NCBI GenBank assembly: GCA_963619325.1
Contig: CAVEVQ010000030.1
Span: 1-25,815, forward strand
Direction: 5' to 3'
DNA length: 25,815 bases
From: UBA1181 sp963619325
GTDB lineage: Bacteria; Bacteroidota; Bacteroidia; Bacteroidales; Paludibacteraceae
Part shown: piece by piece, positions 16,363 to 24,926 of the stretch
Layout of the letters: each line of letters starts with the position of its first letter
How positions within the stretch are numbered: the stretch's first letter is position 1
Notes under the pieces: generated by a model
Told to the model about the DNA's origin: nothing
Database searches by the model: none
What the model saw: only the letters and a program-made list of their open reading frames with translations
Made by a program: the position numbers and the translations under genes

Positions 16363-17286
16363 TTATATGAACTTTGCCGCAAATTCCGGAGTGATGTAAT
16401 TGTCTAACGTCGTGCAAGCGAATGATGAGAATTCTATAGCATAGTTGACCACCCTCGCCCACCGCTCCACCGGCATCGGCTTCTTCAAATCGTCTAAAAG
16501 AATGTTCTCTTTGATGAGTCCGTAGACGATTCCAGCATTGAAATTGTCCCCTGCTCCTACTGTACTGACAGGTGTAACGACCTTAGCAGCAAAATCCTGC
16601 ATAGTCTCTCCATTGAACACTTTCGCGCCCTCGCTACCCATCGTGTAGATGAAGTTCTTGCAATAGAAACTAATATGGTCTCTATAGATCTGTGCAGGAT
16701 CACTTTCTCCATAGATATTGATGAAATCCTCGTCAGAACCTTTTACAATGTCGGCATACTCAAAATTCTCTAACATATTCGGCATCAAAAAGCGTATCTC
16801 GTTCTTATGCGTATTTCTGAAATTCACATCGTAGTAGATAATCGCTTTCATGTCTCTCGCAAAATCTAACAACTCCGTTATTTTCTCCCTCAACACAGGA
16901 TTCAATGCGAAATAAGACCCCACAAGGATAATGTCGTCATGACCGATTTGTGGCATAATATAGTCCAAACGCTCGTTAGGATAGTCCTTGTAAAATAGAT
17001 AATCCGCATTCTGATTCTCGTCTAAGAAAGCCAAAGCCAAAGGCGATTTCCCTCGGTCGAACGAGTAGATGTATTTCGTCTCAACATTGTTTTCAACCAA
17101 GAAATCATTAATAATACCTCCTATCTTATCGTTGCTTATCTCACTGATAAAAATAGGATTCTGCTTTAATCTTCCTAAAGAAATCAAGGCATTGTAGACA
17201 GAACCTCCCGGCTTTGCGCTGACGGGCTGGTTTTTCTTAAAAAGTATATCGAACACTGTCTCTCCAATACCAATTATCTTCCTCAT
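16363..17286 (-). CDS. PfkB family carbohydrate kinase
   Basis: ATP-dependent sugar kinase of the ribokinase/PfkB family, 307 residues. GGSVYNALISLGRL (27-40) is the N-terminal signature, YDVNFR (152-157) the conserved DxNxR-type motif, and GAGDNF (244-249) the anion hole with catalytic Asp247. The residue usually Asp ahead of this loop (DTxGAGD) is Ser here (STVGAGD). The overall shape is closest to fructokinase-like members, but the substrate is not determined. It lies 40 bases after the DUF6242-type lipoprotein gene on the same strand, so they are probably cotranscribed. Confidence 0.9.
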   Translation of the reverse strand: MRKIIGIGETVFDILFKKNQPVSAKPGGSVYNALISLGRLKQNPIFISEISNDKIGGIINDFLVENNVETKYIYSFDRGKSPLALAFLDENQNADYLFYKDYPNERLDYIMPQIGHDDIILVGSYFALNPVLREKITELLDFARDMKAIIYYDVNFRNTHKNEIRFLMPNMLENFEYADIVKGSDEDFINIYGESDPAQIYRDHISFYCKNFIYTMGSEGAKVFNGETMQDFAAKVVTPVSTVGAGDNFNAGIVYGLIKENILLDDLKKPMPVERWARVVNYAIEFSSFACTTLDNYITPEFAAKFI

Positions 17287-17326
17287 ATTCTGTTATTTAT
17301 GTTGTTGTTTATTGTATTTTTCCTAT

Positions 17327-18613
17327 TTAATCCTTATAGTTCAACTCATCCTCAGTTATCTTGTTAAGGACACCCTTCCAAACTGTTGGAGAGGCTTTCC
17401 CATCCTTGTTCCCCCCGACGATTAAAATCTCCCCCTCGTCTGAAATTACAAAAACACCCGATTTCTCAATACCTAATAGGTTATCTCCCAAATCCTTATG
17501 CCAATCGTTGCTCCAAGAAACACCCGAATTGTATGAGGCATAACATTTCTTGGAATGTGTGCCATCAAGCGACTTGCCACCGACGATACCCAACGTGGTC
17601 GAATAGATATAGAGCATAGGTTCTACCAAATATGGAATGGAAGTGTTAGCCGTTACCAACTGGTTGAAATTACCCCTGTAGTCAATAGACCAAACAACGC
17701 CACTCTCGTTCTGCGTACCATAGACATAGCCCACCTGTGTAAAGCCCGACGGAGCGGTGAACGGAAGAATGTTCTCCGTAGAGAAACCAGCCGGCAATGT
17801 TGAAACCTCCTTAAAAGAGTCCCCATTCATCTTCACCAAAGAGCCGTCCTTGATTGCCCATAGCGAATCATCCAAGTTGAACAATAGGTAGGAAATTGAG
17901 CCGAGACTCTCTTTTTTCTCAAAAGTTGAAAAATCATCCGACACATAGATATTTCCTTCTGCATCCTGCACATAAAGAACAGCATCCAACAAGCAAAGAG
18001 AAGTCCACTCCAAGGATTCGGTGTTAGAGATGGCTTGCTTATTCCAACTCTTTCCGTCTGCAGAAGAATATGAGAGATTGGAACCATCGGACAATCTGCA
18101 GAACCAAAAATAGTTGTCATCTATTTTCAAAGCCTTCTGAGAGACGACAGAATCAGATATATCTATCTGAGCGAACTTTTCCCAAGTAAAGGCTGCAACA
18201 TCAAAATTGTGGATTCTCAAGTCAAACTGGTATTCCTTCGTGTTCGCTCCGTCCTCTGAAGTAGCAAGTATTTTGAGAGGGGATGTGAAATCCATCTTTC
18301 CCCCATTCGTAAAGGAAGTCCACTCCGAGTCGCCCTCCTTCTTGTACTGAATGGTAGGCGTGGAAGTAAAACCATAAAACTGAGTTTTAACGGCAGAAAC
18401 ATCCGTCCCATACGCCAACGAGTCGTAATTATAGATAATGCCCTCAACATCATTCACCACGAAAACAAGATCCGTATTTTCAAGGAAGGTAACCGTACGA
18501 ATGCGAGGATCCTCCAAATTATAATCTGTTGACTTTACATCATCATCGTCCTTATTGCAAGAAAAAGAAAGAACGGCAAAAACCGCCATCAACCCATATT
18601 TCAAAAATTCCAT
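17327..18613 (-). CDS. DUF6242-type lipoprotein with beta-propeller-like repeats
   Basis: A 428-residue predicted lipoprotein. The chosen start (18613) gives MEFLKYGLMAVFAVLSFSC with a lipobox ending at Cys19; an ATG at 18631 would only add six residues. The Cys is followed by an Asp-rich linker and EDPRIRTVTFLENTDL, the opening of the DUF6242 domain seen in Bacteroidales surface proteins. The rest shows BNR/Kelch-like repeats, for example LSYSSADGKSWNKQ, ASYNSGVSWSNDW and EILIVGGNKDG, consistent with a beta-propeller. It is likely exported and surface or periplasm facing. Function is unknown. It is the first gene of a two-gene unit with the sugar kinase. Confidence 0.82.
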   Translation of the reverse strand: MEFLKYGLMAVFAVLSFSCNKDDDDVKSTDYNLEDPRIRTVTFLENTDLVFVVNDVEGIIYNYDSLAYGTDVSAVKTQFYGFTSTPTIQYKKEGDSEWTSFTNGGKMDFTSPLKILATSEDGANTKEYQFDLRIHNFDVAAFTWEKFAQIDISDSVVSQKALKIDDNYFWFCRLSDGSNLSYSSADGKSWNKQAISNTESLEWTSLCLLDAVLYVQDAEGNIYVSDDFSTFEKKESLGSISYLLFNLDDSLWAIKDGSLVKMNGDSFKEVSTLPAGFSTENILPFTAPSGFTQVGYVYGTQNESGVVWSIDYRGNFNQLVTANTSIPYLVEPMLYIYSTTLGIVGGKSLDGTHSKKCYASYNSGVSWSNDWHKDLGDNLLGIEKSGVFVISDEGEILIVGGNKDGKASPTVWKGVLNKITEDELNYKD

Positions 18614-18667
18614 GCGAACATTCACGAGCATACCACTTTATTTACTTATACAATTTCTAATTAGACA

Positions 18668-18695
18668 CAAAAATAACGAAATTATTTTTTTCAAA
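18668..18695 (-). promoter_or_regulatory. Promoter of the DUF6242 lipoprotein-kinase unit
   Basis: On the minus strand TATTTTTG (18675-18668) is an exact TAnnTTTG element. TTTG at 18695-18692 or TTG at 18700-18698 upstream could be the -33 element; the two options give gaps of 16 or about 22 bases, so spacing is not ideal. Confidence 0.5.
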
Positions 18696-18796
18696 GACAA
18701 TTCTTTCTAAACGCCCTACATCACATGAAAAAAACAAAGTCAATCTCATTGAATAAAAGTAGGCATAAATTCTACTCAAAGCGATAATACAATATT

Positions 18797-18977
18797 ATGC
18801 AAGAAAGACATTCAAACAGACAACGATATTTTCAGGGAACTTGCCACTACCAGCAAGAGATATTTCATTCCATACACACAGCAATACAAGAGCATCCGTG
18901 AGGGAATGAATATACTTGAAATCGGTTGTGAGAAAGAGGGCAATTTTTTGCCGTTATCACAAATCAAATCGTTGTAG
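18797..18977 (+). pseudogene. Fragment of a class I SAM-dependent methyltransferase gene
   Basis: From 18801 a frame reads KKDIQTDNDIFRELATTSKR and then, after a short aromatic stretch, REGMNILEIGCEKEGNFLPL before a TAG at 18975-18977, 58 codons in all. NILEIGC followed by an acidic/Gly stretch and N-F-L-P resembles motif I of class I methyltransferases (LEIGCGxGGN-LLP), and the preceding residues resemble their usual N-terminus. The frame has no ATG at its head: an ATG at 18797-18799 is separated from it by a single C (18800), so removing one base gives a clean start. Two motif I glycines have become charged residues and the remaining two thirds of a methyltransferase is missing. I read it as a decayed, truncated gene. 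The family call is by eye. Confidence 0.5.
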
Positions 18978-19162
18978 ATAGCCGTTTGTCAAAAATTTCA
19001 AACATTTAACACAATACATATTTGAATGTTAAAAAATCTTTATTAAATTAGCATTTGCACATTCTGTGCAGCGTAAATTTCAAATTCTGATGAGTTCAAT
19101 GCGTAGAATGATGCAAAAAAGAAATACATATTATTACCGAATTCGAAAAACATTATAGATCT
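18978..19162. other. Upstream region of the T9SS surface module
   Basis: AT-rich stretch without a gene. TTTG (19054-19057) followed by TAAATTTC (19074-19081) is a near-consensus promoter with a short 16-base gap. TTAGCATTTG at 19048-19057 is another weak -7 candidate. The resulting leader would be 75-100 bases. Confidence 0.35.
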
Positions 19163-22100
19163 ATGAAACTAAAAAAACTAACAAAATGGATGGCAACACT
19201 GCTCTCCGTCATTTGTTATCAGACAGCCTTGGCTGAGATCCAAATTAATCCTTGGTATCCAAGTGGTGCTTCAGCTACTTATACCATTGACAGCACGTTC
19301 TCATGTGGGAAATACGCAAAAATCAGTGGAAGCTATAGCGAATGGCCGGCAGCGCAATTTCAGATACAAACCGAGAACGGGACTGCCATTCCCCACTCTG
19401 ATATTGACATAACGACCTATAGCAGTAATAAGTTCACTTTTTCAAAATTTCTCAGTGGTAAAGACGAAGCACTCAAAATCGACTTTACAAATGGGTCAGA
19501 CCCAGATCGACAACAGATTTGGTCAACCTATTTTTTTGTGGATCTTTCGGGAAAACCTTACAAGATATATAGTGAAGTCCCTGAATACAGATCCGTTATG
19601 GTGGAGGCCGATTTAGACGGGGCAAAAGAATTGACGACACCAGGTCAAACCTTCGCACTTATGGCATCATTCTGCTCCAGCCCAGCCTTGACATCAACCA
19701 CATACGTTTGGGAAACAAGCGATAATGGAACCGACTGGGCACCAATGGGCTATACTGGGAAAATAATAGCGAGCCACACTCAATTTACCGATACCTCCTT
19801 CTACAGAGTGATCGCTACTTCTATAGTAGATCAATTAGACGATAATGGAAATCTGATCATCGTAGCAACCTACAAAGACACATCAAAAGCCGTTATGGTA
19901 AGATACAAAGTGCCAACCGCCAAATTGACAGCAAGTGCGGCAGACGATGCCACAAAAACTTTCACAAGCAGCGAGTTTGAGGTGGGAGAGAACACAGGGC
20001 AAGTGAACTTTAGAGCTGTTCCTACTGGCTTCAGTGGAAGGATCACCTACGAATTACAATACCGCCCATTGGAGGGAGCAGGCACACTGACCACAACTTG
20101 GCAGGAAGTTGAAGGAGTATCGTTTGATGCGACAACAAAAACGCTGACAAACTTTCACCCAACAATCAGTTCTGAATACAGACTGAAGATAACAGGTATA
20201 TCCCAATATTCAGGCAACACTACTTCTGCATACTCAGAAGAGGTCATCGTTATCCGTAAAACATACGACCTTTCTGAAGGTGAGTTACAAGCAATGTGGA
20301 ACGAGGACTTCGGCCGATTCTCAAATGCTTCAACCTATATCACAAGCGATGGCGAGACATTCACAAGTTCTATGACGGACGACGCAGGCAACGAATATTC
20401 TATCGAATATTTCTGGGCGCCAGACCTTCACAATTATGTTAAACAACATACATATGCTACGGAAAGCGACATATACAACCAACCTGATTACACATGGCTA
20501 AAAGACAAACACCGCTTGGAGGATGGTTACTACATCATTACAACCAATCCAACAAGAGGTGACAACAACAAAAATAATACTGACTATCACAACGCATCGG
20601 ATCACACTGGCAACTCTAACGGGGGTATGCTCTTTGTAAATGTCAAAGATGGATTGGAAGGAGTTCTGATTTATGAACGTCCAGTTGATTTCAACTGTCA
20701 ATTGAGTTCTGCAGGTATCACTATGTTGTTCACCTCATACATCAACAATGCCTCCTACAATGCTACAACACCTGTAAATCTGCGTTGGGAATTGTGTGAA
20801 ATCAATGGAAGAGACACAACGACAGTTTATACAATCGCCTCTGGAGATGTAAAGAACAGGTCGGACTTTGAGTCGCAATGGGCAAACATGTCATTTAGAT
20901 TCACTGCTAAATCTCAGCACTATATCTTGAGACTCTACAACAATGCTCCTGGTGGTGCCAATTGGGGTAACGATATCGTAGTTGATGATATCTCTGTGAA
21001 ATTGAGTTACCCTACCATTGCTGTTGCAGTAGACAGAGAGCCATCTTGTCTGGGAGGTACTATTGCCATTTCAGCATCCAGTCCGGAGGGCAACTTCTCG
21101 AAATATTTCAGCGACCCTAAATTCGCATACCTCTATAATAATGCGGGAACCAATGGGAAGTGGATGACATACAACCTTACAAATACAAATGTGCAATCTG
21201 TCGGCATCGCAGAAACAATGATGGGACCAACGTACTATCGCGTGGTGGTCGCGCCAGACGAGACTATCCTGGAAAATATCGTAAATGCGATTGCCAATGG
21301 TACGGCGCTACCAACAAGAGACTGTGCAAACATCTATGCAATCAGCGACTCCATCAAAGCAACACACAGCAAGGAGTTCGATTCACAGATTACGAAGGAG
21401 AGTTTGACAGTCAGAGAGTTTTGCCAAAAGACAGAACAAGAACTGACTGCTACAGTAGAAAACAACTTCAGTTTCGCCGCTCCTACAAAGTACTATTGGT
21501 ACTATAAGAAATTAGGAGACGGGGCTGTAGCTCCTATTGATTCAACAACGACAACATCGTACACCTACTCAACTTCCGACGATCTTTTCAGCGAGCCGGG
21601 AAAATATCTCTTGTATGTGCGTGCGATCGATAGTTTATGCCAGACTTCCAATGCAGAAGGAGCGAAGGATTGGAACGATGTTTACGACACCATCACTGTC
21701 GTTCCTAGAAACAAACTTTCGCTCTCGTTAGCCGATGAGAGTCAAGCAAAGGTTAAATACCTCTCCTCTGTAACTTTCAATGTAGACAATGGAGGCTACG
21801 TCGGCGACACCATCGTCTGGAAAAACAACTTTAATGATCCAGAAGAGTATCGCAATAACAATACAACATCTCCTTTCACGGATGAGTTCGTCCCAAGCGA
21901 GCATGTCGGTACGATATGTTACCACATAGAAGCCCCTGCGGAATACGTTTGTGTTGACAAATCTTCGGAGGTTTGCATTGAAATGGACTTTGGTATCATT
22001 CCTAACTTGATCACACCAACAGACGACCCATTAGGAATCCAAGCCAATAACTATTTCCTGCTTGACTCAGAAACAAAAGAACCAACCATTCCGGGTGTTC

Positions 22101-22273
22101 ATGTTAAAGTCTTCAACCGCTACCAGCAAACAATTTACGATGGAGAAAACGGATGGGACGGCACATACCGCGGAGAGATAGCCGAGCCAGGAACCTACTA
22201 CTACATTGTTACCTTGAACGGAGAATTGTTGAAGAAGGGATATCTCGAAGTAGGTAAATTCAATTCCAAGTAA
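19163..22273 (+). CDS. Large secreted surface protein with C-terminal T9SS type B sorting domain
   Basis: A 1036-residue exported protein. A signal peptide (MKLKKLTKWMATLLSVICYQ, cleaved after the following TALA) is followed by a Thr/Ser-rich beta-sandwich region with Ig-like pieces such as STTYVWETSDNGTDWAPMGY. Residues about 380-620 (NEDFGRFSN to GNDIVVDDISVKL) look like a jelly-roll module common in secreted Bacteroidota proteins. The last 95 residues, from about 942, match the gliding-motility-associated C-terminal (type B) sorting domain: IIPNLITPTDDP, VKVFNRYQQTIYDGENGWDG and GTYYYIVTLNGELLKKGYLE. It should therefore pass the outer membrane through the type IX system and be displayed with help of a PorP/SprF protein, which is encoded two genes downstream. 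The ligand or role is unknown; adhesin is a reasonable guess. Confidence 0.88.
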   Translation: MKLKKLTKWMATLLSVICYQTALAEIQINPWYPSGASATYTIDSTFSCGKYAKISGSYSEWPAAQFQIQTENGTAIPHSDIDITTYSSNKFTFSKFLSGKDEALKIDFTNGSDPDRQQIWSTYFFVDLSGKPYKIYSEVPEYRSVMVEADLDGAKELTTPGQTFALMASFCSSPALTSTTYVWETSDNGTDWAPMGYTGKIIASHTQFTDTSFYRVIATSIVDQLDDNGNLIIVATYKDTSKAVMVRYKVPTAKLTASAADDATKTFTSSEFEVGENTGQVNFRAVPTGFSGRITYELQYRPLEGAGTLTTTWQEVEGVSFDATTKTLTNFHPTISSEYRLKITGISQYSGNTTSAYSEEVIVIRKTYDLSEGELQAMWNEDFGRFSNASTYITSDGETFTSSMTDDAGNEYSIEYFWAPDLHNYVKQHTYATESDIYNQPDYTWLKDKHRLEDGYYIITTNPTRGDNNKNNTDYHNASDHTGNSNGGMLFVNVKDGLEGVLIYERPVDFNCQLSSAGITMLFTSYINNASYNATTPVNLRWELCEINGRDTTTVYTIASGDVKNRSDFESQWANMSFRFTAKSQHYILRLYNNAPGGANWGNDIVVDDISVKLSYPTIAVAVDREPSCLGGTIAISASSPEGNFSKYFSDPKFAYLYNNAGTNGKWMTYNLTNTNVQSVGIAETMMGPTYYRVVVAPDETILENIVNAIANGTALPTRDCANIYAISDSIKATHSKEFDSQITKESLTVREFCQKTEQELTATVENNFSFAAPTKYYWYYKKLGDGAVAPIDSTTTTSYTYSTSDDLFSEPGKYLLYVRAIDSLCQTSNAEGAKDWNDVYDTITVVPRNKLSLSLADESQAKVKYLSSVTFNVDNGGYVGDTIVWKNNFNDPEEYRNNNTTSPFTDEFVPSEHVGTICYHIEAPAEYVCVDKSSEVCIEMDFGIIPNLITPTDDPLGIQANNYFLLDSETKEPTIPGVHVKVFNRYQQTIYDGENGWDGTYRGEIAEPGTYYYIVTLNGELLKKGYLEVGKFNSK

Positions 22274-22303
22274 ATAAGTAAAACATCTAAGCATACAAAA
22301 GAT

Positions 22304-23599
22304 ATGAAAAGGATAATATTATCGGCAATGCTGGTAGGACTTGCGGCGAGCGGCTACTCTGTCGAGAGTAGACTGACGGGGGAATCGTCCTACTTCGAGT
22401 CTGCAGAGATTAACACCTCTGCGAGCGAATTGCCAATGTCCCCATACAAAGATGGCACCATTGCTTTCTTCCGCAACGATACAGCCTACACCTTCAAACC
22501 TAATATGGAGGCAGGTATAGATACGATCATGATTTGCAAAGAACTGATGGGCTTAGGCATAGAAGGAACATTTGCATTTGATTCTAAATCGAATAAACTC
22601 TATTTCTCCAAGAAAAACGGAGCGGACAACGACCTTTTTGAAGCCACTTGGAAAGGCGACAAATGGGGAGAAGTTCAGATGATGCAGATTCGTGGCGTGG
22701 CGATGCAACGTCAAGCCTACAAGAACTCGTCTCTATGGATTTCCCGATATGTACAAACCGGTCGTGGAGCAACAGGATTTTACAACCCTTCTCTTGGCAA
22801 AGATGGGAAGCGCATTTATTTCTCAGGAGAGTTTAAAGCCGGAGTTGGAGGCCGCGACCTCTGGTACATCGAACCTGAGGGAGACGGAATCTGGACTCGT
22901 CCACAGTTGCTCAGCAAGAACAATATGACAGTCTCTAAAGAAGACTATCCGTTGGTTATTGGAGACACCCTCCTCTATTTCGCATCCGACCGCGCAGGAG
23001 GATTCGGGGGATTAGACATCTACTACGCAAAGAAAGGTGTCAGAGACACGACATGGGGAGAAGCCAAGATTCTCGGCGATGCCATAAACTCGTCTGCCAA
23101 CGACTACAATGTCGTATTCGGGAAGCAGGAAGGTTCGGCTTTCTTCATCTCCAATAGGGCTGGAGGACATAGATTGGACGATATCTACGCAGCCGTCTCA
23201 TTGTCAACACAGCCAGATGTCGAATTGCCGGTGCAGAGTGCGCTCAGCGAACCTAAGGGCTTCAACTGGATGTTCTTCTTCTTCGACTTAAACAAGTACG
23301 ATATGAAACCCGAGTATGAGGTACAGTTGAACGAGTTGATCTCTGCAATGGCAGAATATCCAGGAGCAGTGTTTGAGATCAGCGGACACACCGACTCTCG
23401 AGGAGACGACAATTACAATATGAAACTCTCTAAGAGCCGTGCCAACTTCGTCCGCGACTTGTTGATTAAACGTGGTGTCGACCCTAACTCTTTGGTGGCA
23501 GTCGGAAAGGGAGAAACCCAACCTATCATCAAGGATGCACAGACAGAATCTGAACACGAGCAGAACCGTCGTGTAGAAATTAGTATCATTGAAGAATAA
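22304..23599 (+). CDS. OmpA family protein with PD40 beta-propeller repeats
   Basis: A 431-residue exported protein with signal MKRIILSAMLVGLAASGYSV and no lipobox. The middle carries WD40-like PD40 repeats: YFSGEFKAGVGGRDLWYI (about 171-188), YFASDRAGGFGGLDIYYA (about 226-243) and FFISNRAGGHRLDDIYAA (about 280-297). The C-terminal OmpA domain (about 320-430) has SGHTDSRGDDNYN and LSKSRANFVRDLL; Asp364 and Arg379 are 15 residues apart, as in the diaminopimelate-binding pair of OmpA domains, so peptidoglycan binding is likely. It follows the type B cargo gene by 30 bases and precedes PorP/SprF by 17. It probably anchors the surface complex to the cell wall, like the OmpA protein of the SprB operon in gliding bacteria. 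Confidence 0.9.
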   Translation: MKRIILSAMLVGLAASGYSVESRLTGESSYFESAEINTSASELPMSPYKDGTIAFFRNDTAYTFKPNMEAGIDTIMICKELMGLGIEGTFAFDSKSNKLYFSKKNGADNDLFEATWKGDKWGEVQMMQIRGVAMQRQAYKNSSLWISRYVQTGRGATGFYNPSLGKDGKRIYFSGEFKAGVGGRDLWYIEPEGDGIWTRPQLLSKNNMTVSKEDYPLVIGDTLLYFASDRAGGFGGLDIYYAKKGVRDTTWGEAKILGDAINSSANDYNVVFGKQEGSAFFISNRAGGHRLDDIYAAVSLSTQPDVELPVQSALSEPKGFNWMFFFFDLNKYDMKPEYEVQLNELISAMAEYPGAVFEISGHTDSRGDDNYNMKLSKSRANFVRDLLIKRGVDPNSLVAVGKGETQPIIKDAQTESEHEQNRRVEISIIEE

Positions 23600-23602
23600 A
23601 AA

Positions 23603-23610
23603 GGGAGGAA
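23603..23610 (+). promoter_or_regulatory. Strong Shine-Dalgarno-like site before the PorP/SprF gene
   Basis: GGGAGGAA ends 6 bases before the ATG at 23617. Such a strong site is unusual in Bacteroidota, where most starts lack it. The only other clear example here is GGAGGG at 15904-15909 before rpmG. Confidence 0.5.
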
Positions 23611-23616
23611 CTGAAG

Positions 23617-24546
23617 ATGAAAAAATTATTAGTATTGATTAGCTTCCTTTCATTAGCATGGATGGTTAGCGCGCAACAAGAGTTGTTGCTGACACAACAG
23701 TTTTACTCTCGTATTAACAAGAACCCTGCCGGTATCGGTAACGTCGAGGATATAGACGTCTTCTTGCTAGGACATTTCCAATATGCTGGATTGGACGACT
23801 CTCCGAAGACCTTCGTGTTGAATGGACACACCTATGTCGACAAGCTGAACTCGGGATTTGGTTTCACTGCGTCCTACGATAAATTGGCGGCGGCCCGTAG
23901 TTTCACCAATATCAAAGTAGACTATTCATACGGACTTCGTTTTAACGATGATATGATGTTGTCGTTAGGACTTGGATTCGGAGTGTTAGTTTCACAGATA
24001 GACTTTGGCAAATACACCGTTGAAAACCCAACCGAGTTGGATGCCCTCAGCGATGAAGATGGGACGGAGGCAAAACCCGACATGGATTTCGGTGCTGAGT
24101 TCACCCTCCAAGACAGACTCTTAGTTGGAGCGTCAGTAACCCACTTAATCAGTGGCAAGACAAGCACCTTCACTCCAGGGCAGCACATCTATGTCTACGC
24201 ACGTTATATGATTCCGTTGACAGAGCAGTGGGATTTGGCACCAATGTTAAACTATGTACACCACAAGAAGACCAATGTGTTGGAGGTCAATGTATCAGCA
24301 GCCTACAATCGTTTCGTATGGGCAGGATTAACATGGCATCCAGATATGTCAGACGGTTTCTCATCTAACCCTTTGGCAATCAACATCGGAGCAGAATTCA
24401 AGCGTTTCCGCGTGGGTTATATGTTTGACTTAAGTTTAGGAAACGTCAACGACTTGGCGAAGACCTCGCACGAGTTCATGGTTTCCTACTCAATCCAAAG
24501 AAAGAAGACGGCGACCATCTCTGCAGACGGAAACTTCTTTGAGTAA
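23617..24546 (+). CDS. PorP/SprF family T9SS outer membrane protein
   Basis: A 309-residue outer membrane beta-barrel protein of the PorP/SprF family. Signal peptide MKKLLVLISFLSLAWMVSAQ is followed by QELLLTQQFYSRINKNPAGI, the characteristic Q-x-F-x-x-NPA-type opening. The remainder alternates amphipathic strands (FGFTASYDKLAAARSF, MLSLGLGFGVLVSQIDFG, FRVGYMFDLSLGNVND) as in a barrel. Family members are needed to secrete or attach T9SS cargo with type B sorting domains and are often encoded beside it, exactly the arrangement here. Third gene of the module, closed by a strong terminator. The core T9SS apparatus is not in this window. Confidence 0.92.
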   Translation: MKKLLVLISFLSLAWMVSAQQELLLTQQFYSRINKNPAGIGNVEDIDVFLLGHFQYAGLDDSPKTFVLNGHTYVDKLNSGFGFTASYDKLAAARSFTNIKVDYSYGLRFNDDMMLSLGLGFGVLVSQIDFGKYTVENPTELDALSDEDGTEAKPDMDFGAEFTLQDRLLVGASVTHLISGKTSTFTPGQHIYVYARYMIPLTEQWDLAPMLNYVHHKKTNVLEVNVSAAYNRFVWAGLTWHPDMSDGFSSNPLAINIGAEFKRFRVGYMFDLSLGNVNDLAKTSHEFMVSYSIQRKKTATISADGNFFE

Positions 24547-24573
24547 AAACATTAGTTTTTAGTTAGATAGAGC

Positions 24574-24608
24574 AAAGGAGGATAAGGCTTCGGTTTTATC
24601 CTCCTTTT
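24574..24608 (+). terminator. Terminator of the T9SS surface module
   Basis: AAAGGAGGATAA (24574-24585) pairs perfectly with TTATCCTCCTTT (24596-24607). The inner bases form a C-TTCG-G tetraloop, and T residues follow. It lies 27 bases after the PorP/SprF stop. Confidence 0.95.
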
Positions 24609-24798
24609 TCAATACCATTATTCAGAAAGGAACACGAAGAAGACCATAAATGAGTCATGTTTACCCATCCATAGACAAAAGAAGGTAGCTTTGAACCGAT
24701 AAAAGAAAAACAAAAAGAATCGCTAAGAAATATTTAACGACCAATTCATATTAGCAGTAAGATTCCATTTCTAAATCAGATTTACGAATTTTTCAAAA

Positions 24799-24863
24799 AT
24801 ATCCCTACAAATAGGGATATACAAGCTTATTTTTTCAACGAAAAATACCAACAAATGGGGATT
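24799..24863 (+). promoter_or_regulatory. Inverted repeat plus repeated half site (candidate activator site)
   Basis: ATATCCCTA (24799-24807) and TAGGGATAT (24812-24820) form a perfect nine-base inverted repeat with a CAAA spacer. Its right side, CAAATAGGGATA (24808-24819), recurs 44 bases on as CAAATGGGGATT (24852-24863), matching in 10 of 12 positions and touching the -33 region of the promoter. This spacing of about four helical turns fits a bound activator. The hairpin lacks a T tract and is not a good terminator. Confidence 0.5.
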
Positions 24864-24892
24864 GTTTAGTATACATGAAAGTTATAGATTTG
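24861..24892 (+). promoter_or_regulatory. Promoter of the lipoprotein pair
   Basis: TAGATTTG (24885-24892) is an exact TAnnTTTG element. ATTG at 24861-24864 lies at the -33 distance. Transcription would begin near 24897, about 30 bases before the first ATG. Confidence 0.6.
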
Positions 24893-24926
24893 CATCGTTG
24901 AAAGATTTTATAAATTAATTATTTAA

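Larger units (their letters stand above)
24609..24926. other. Intergenic region with regulatory signals for the downstream lipoproteins
   Basis: No gene is visible. The right half carries a perfect inverted repeat and a promoter, described separately; the left half (24609-24780) shows nothing I can identify. Confidence 0.55.

Noticed and set aside
16157..16399. 80-codon frame overlapping the DUF4295 gene
   Set aside because: It runs through the terminator and is out of frame with the recognisable DUF4295 protein at 16123-16275.
18939..18952. GGCAA-TTTT-TTGCC hairpin as a regulatory site
   Set aside because: It resembles the palindrome at 1749-1762 but lies within the methyltransferase remnant and is short enough to be chance.
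24799..24820. Reading the ATATCCCTA inverted repeat as a terminator
   Set aside because: There is no T tract after the stem and a better terminator already lies at 24574-24608.
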